A stretch of DNA of 64,000 bases, from the NCBI RefSeq assembly GCF_900078365.1, contig NZ_LT598653.1, positions 806,001 to 870,000 on the forward strand, in the 5' to 3' direction. Position 1 is the stretch's first letter. Each line of letters starts with the position of its first letter. The notes under the pieces are model-generated. The model searched no databases. It was not told the DNA's origin and saw only the letters and a list, made by a program, of their open reading frames with translations. The stretch is from an uncultured Sphingopyxis sp. GTDB taxonomy: Bacteria; Pseudomonadota; Alphaproteobacteria; Sphingomonadales; Sphingomonadaceae. Positions 61,687 to 64,000 of this stretch are shown here, piece by piece. The position numbers and the translations under genes are program-made.

Positions 61687-62856
61687 CTATCCCGGAACTC
61701 CGCTTTCGGCGCGAGCTTCCGCGAAGGCCGGCAAAGGCCGGTTCCCCCGCTTCTCCGACCGGGCCGCAAGTTCGGCAATATGCTGCGCGAGGAGATCGAC
61801 GGTATCGACGCGGGCGTCCCAGGCGAACATGAATCGCGCGCATCCGCCGATGAAGGTGTAGAAGCGCCAGCCTCGCGTGCTCAATGCTTCGAGCAGGCTC
61901 TCCGGCGCTTGAAGAAATACGGCATTGGCCTGGACCGGGAAAGCGAGGCTGACACCGGGAAGGCCCTCGATCGCCGCGGCGAGCCGGGTGGCGCAGCCGT
62001 TCGCATGTTCGGCATTGCGAAGCCAGGCGCCGCTCTCGAACAGGCCGATCCACGGGGCGGCGAGGAAACGCATCTTCGACGCGAGTTGGCCGGCCTGCTT
62101 GCAGCGATAGTCGAAATCGGTCGCGAGCGCGGTGTCGAAAAACACGATCGCCTCGCCGGCCGCCATGCCGTTCTTGGTGCCGCCGAAGCAGAGGACGTCG
62201 ACGCCCGCGCGCCAGCTCAGGTCGGCGGGCGCGCATTGCAGTGTCGCGCAGGCGTGGGCGAAGCGCGCGCCGTCCATGTGCAGCTTGAGCCCGAGCTCGC
62301 GGCATGTCGCCGAAATCGCGCGGATCTCGCCGATCGTATAGACTTGGCCGGTCTCGGTCGGCTGGGTGATCGTCACGACTCGCGGCTTCGGGAAGTGAAT
62401 GTCGGACCGGCTCGTCGCGAGCGCGCGGATCGCTTCGGGGGTCAGCTTGCCGTCGGCGGTTTGCGCAACGAGCAGCTTCGACCCGTTCGAGAAGAATTCG
62501 GGAGCGCCGCACTCGTCGGTCTCGACGTGCGACGAGGCGGAGCAAATGACGCTGTGATAGGATTGGCATAGCGCCGCGAGCGCCAGCGAATTCGCCGCCG
62601 TGCCGTTGAATGCGAAGAATATCTCGCAGCGCGTGTCGAACAGCCTCCGGAAAGCGTCGGCCGCGCGCTGGGTCCATTCATCGTCGCCATAGGCGGGGGC
62701 CGAGGCCGAATTGGCGGCCGCCATCGCATCCCAGGCTTCGGGACAGATGCCCGCATAATTGTCGCTGGCGAATTGTTGCGCGGCCATCGCATCCCAGGCT
62801 TCGGGACAGATGCCCGCATAATTGTCGCTGGCGAATTGTTGCGCCCTGCTTGTCAC
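61687..62856 (-). CDS. ltaE: L-threonine aldolase-like PLP enzyme with duplicated N-terminus
   Basis: 389 residues from GTG 62856 with AAGGAAGGA nine bases upstream. The PLP lysine is K228 in CFGGTKNGMAAG; FAFNGTAANSLALAAL and LHMDGARFAHAC are the cofactor and active-site segments. The enzyme splits threonine to glycine and acetaldehyde. The 21-residue segment QQFASDNYAGICPEAWDAMA(A) is present twice in a row at residues 6-47, because of a 63-bp duplication. The GTG start fits the family N-terminus better than the longer ATG. The 5' leader carries a riboswitch-like structure. Confidence 0.9.
   Translation of the reverse strand: MTSRAQQFASDNYAGICPEAWDAMAAQQFASDNYAGICPEAWDAMAAANSASAPAYGDDEWTQRAADAFRRLFDTRCEIFFAFNGTAANSLALAALCQSYHSVICSASSHVETDECGAPEFFSNGSKLLVAQTADGKLTPEAIRALATSRSDIHFPKPRVVTITQPTETGQVYTIGEIRAISATCRELGLKLHMDGARFAHACATLQCAPADLSWRAGVDVLCFGGTKNGMAAGEAIVFFDTALATDFDYRCKQAGQLASKMRFLAAPWIGLFESGAWLRNAEHANGCATRLAAAIEGLPGVSLAFPVQANAVFLQAPESLLEALSTRGWRFYTFIGGCARFMFAWDARVDTVDLLAQHIAELAARSEKRGNRPLPAFAEARAESGVPG
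62720..62844. repeat. 63-bp in-frame tandem duplication
   Basis: 62720-62781 and 62783-62844 are identical over 62 bases at a 63-base period. Each copy encodes 21 residues of the N-terminus of the aldolase. The identity of both copies at synonymous positions means it arose very recently, either in nature or as an assembly fault. Confidence 0.95.
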
Positions 62857-62934
62857 GTCGAAATCCTTCCTTCGGCAGAGGGGAGGCGGTTCGACGCAGG
62901 TGCGGCTTGGGGTCCCGTTGGTTGCCGGTCCGGC

Positions 62935-63012
62935 CACATCCCCCGCGGATTGCGGGGTACCACCTTGCTCGGGAGCAGGTTGGTGCCGGGCGTCGGCCCG
63001 ACTCTTGATGTG
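62935..63012 (-). ncRNA. SAM-I-clan riboswitch-like leader of the aldolase gene
   Basis: On the minus strand, CACATC (63012-63007) pairs with GATGTG (62940-62935) as a closing stem. Inside are AAGAG, a hairpin GUCGGGC/GCCCGGC, the GGCACCAACC segment, a stem CCUGCU/AGCAAGG, then GGUGGUACCCCGC with a CCCCGC/GCGGGG stem. The order AUCAAGAG, P2, CCCGGCAACC-like, P3, AAGGUGCnA-like, P4 is the core of SAM-I and SAM-I/IV variant riboswitches. It lies 79 bases before the start codon. Assignment rests on eye comparison. Confidence 0.5.
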
Positions 63013-63180
63013 CGGCGGGCCCTAGGCGCCGCCGGAAATCCTGTCAACGTCATTGCCCGCTCGCCCCCGGGGATGCGGCCGGCAATTCGCATCGGGTCGA
63101 GCGAATCGAGGGTGGCGAGGCGATGCGCTGCGGACATGCGCATCGGCTAATCTCGTGAGATTTTTCTGTCTATAAATTTT

Positions 63181-63200
63181 AATGACAAAAAACTGTCATT
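63181..63200. promoter_or_regulatory. Short perfect palindrome after the RpiR gene
   Basis: AATGACA (63181-63187) and TGTCATT (63194-63200) form an exact inverted repeat with a six-base A-rich spacer, 12 bases after the RpiR stop. It could be a terminator stem on the minus strand or an operator for the aldolase transcript. Confidence 0.45.
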
Positions 63201-63212
63201 AGCTCGGTAAGC

Positions 63213-64000
63213 CTATGCGTTCATTCTCGGACGCGGCGGCTGGTGGCCGGCATAGCCGGTGAACGTCTGATGGAGCCGCGTGAGCGTTTCGAGCCGGGCT
63301 TCGACCTTGGTGCCGATCTGCTTGATCACGCTGTTCACCATCAGGTTCACCGCGCAGACGAGCGCGACCGGCGAACTCCAGAACATGCCCGTCTGCGTCG
63401 GTACCGCGAGCACGTGCGGTGTGAAGCGGGGCGCCCAGTCGCAGAACAGGTCGGTCAGGACGATCAGCGGAATGCCTTGCTGGCTCGCCTGTTCGGCGAT
63501 CAGATAGGATTGCCGCGAATAGCGCCGAATATCGATGACCACGAGGCACCGGTCGTCGCCGTCGTCGGCCGCGAACACATCGGCGTAATTGCCGGCGGTC
63601 AGATCGACGAGACACACGCCGTCGCGCATGAATTGCAGATGGTTGGCAAGCAGCATCGCTATGCCGCGCTCGGTCTGAAAACCCGCGATCTGGACCGTGC
63701 GCGACCGGGCGAGCAGCGTGGCCGCCGCTTCCCATTGCGGCGTTTCGGCGAGGCGATAGACCGCGAGCAGCGACTTCATCTCGCGCTGCATCGATCCGTC
63801 CGCCTCGTCCGGAAGACCGGGCGTATCGACGAAGTGCCGGAGCTGTTCGCCGACCAGCCACGGAAAGCCTTCCTCGCTGCTGTCCTTGAGTTCGTTCTTC
63901 ATCGCCTTGAAATTGCGATAGCCGAGCTTGCGGGTGAAACGCCCGATCGTGATTTCGCTGACCCCGACCTTTCGGGCGAGCGTCATCGCGGTCTCGAAGG
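63213..64000 (-). CDS. RpiR/MurR-family regulator (5' end outside window)
   Basis: The frame continues past the window edge; 262 residues are visible. The HTH is partly seen (ETAMTLARKVGVSEITIGRF, then RKLGYRNFKAMKNEL). The SIS domain follows (ARSRTVQIAGFQTERGIAML, DDRCLVVIDIRRYSRQSYLI, GIPLIVLTDLFCDWAP). SIS regulators respond to phosphosugars or related small molecules. It is upstream of the aldolase gene on the same strand, but with a 356-base gap, so it is not clearly in the same operon. Confidence 0.88.
   Translation of the reverse strand, partial: FETAMTLARKVGVSEITIGRFTRKLGYRNFKAMKNELKDSSEEGFPWLVGEQLRHFVDTPGLPDEADGSMQREMKSLLAVYRLAETPQWEAAATLLARSRTVQIAGFQTERGIAMLLANHLQFMRDGVCLVDLTAGNYADVFAADDGDDRCLVVIDIRRYSRQSYLIAEQASQQGIPLIVLTDLFCDWAPRFTPHVLAVPTQTGMFWSSPVALVCAVNLMVNSVIKQIGTKVEARLETLTRLHQTFTGYAGHQPPRPRMNA

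Noticed and set aside
62935..63012. T-box riboswitch
   Set aside because: GGUGGUACCCCGC recalls the T-box bulge sequence, but there is no stem I with specifier loop, and T-boxes are rare in alphaproteobacteria; a SAM-I-like fold fits better.
1..64000. CRISPR arrays, rRNA operons or intact insertion sequences
   Set aside because: No regularly spaced direct repeats with unique spacers, no rRNA sequence and no transposase motifs with terminal repeats were seen; the autotransporter repeats are coding.

Overview
The window looks like the chromosome of a sphingomonad alphaproteobacterium, probably Sphingopyxis or a close relative. This rests on high GC with strong third-position GC, the conjugation-gene family types, FnrL-like regulation and TonB/FecIR gear; no taxonomic search was possible. 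No rRNA, CRISPR array or intact insertion sequence was seen.

1-22441 is most of an integrative conjugative element (or an integrated plasmid of that type). From the left it holds: a STAND-type NTPase with an N-terminal Mrr-like nuclease domain, cut by the window edge and probably anti-phage (minus strand); an ArdC-like antirestriction protein; a DUF2958 protein; a ParB-family gene broken by a frameshift; a relaxase; two convergent DUF5677-like cargo genes; a TraG/VirD4 coupling protein split into two overlapping frames; a ribbon-helix-helix regulator; the mating-pore set trbBCDEJLFGI; a DUF2274 protein; and an excisionase-like HTH protein. No integrase is visible, so the left end lies outside the window. 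trbK was not found.

22442-34767 is accessory chromosome. It has a Tat-exported epoxide-hydrolase-like protein, an NDH-2-like flavoprotein, a minus-strand signalling cluster (Rrf2 with three cysteines, a FixJ-type regulator, a receiver-only protein and two FixL-like histidine kinases, mostly joined by stop/start overlaps), an outer-membrane barrel protein, and an SDR plus SnoaL-like pair divergent from a LysR regulator.

35499-46376 is a surface locus: an ECF sigma factor, a FecR anti-sigma factor, a TonB receptor with an N-terminal signalling domain, a giant (about 1,900 aa) autotransporter with roughly 43 short beta-helix repeats, and a TIGR03032-like protein. A tRNA-Thr(CGT) follows, next to an AT-rich stretch carrying a second copy of the tRNA T-arm sequence.

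47198-61656 is a micro-oxic/nitrosative-stress module: a zinc-ribbon peptide, a cupin, quinol NO reductase (norZ), nnrS and an FNR-type regulator, then ccoNOQP, ccoGHIS, a small Cys-rich secreted protein and hemN. FNR-like boxes precede the nor, cco and hemN units, so the regulator in the first unit probably controls all three. The right end has a threonine-aldolase-like gene with an in-frame 63-bp duplication behind a SAM-riboswitch-like leader, and a partial RpiR regulator.
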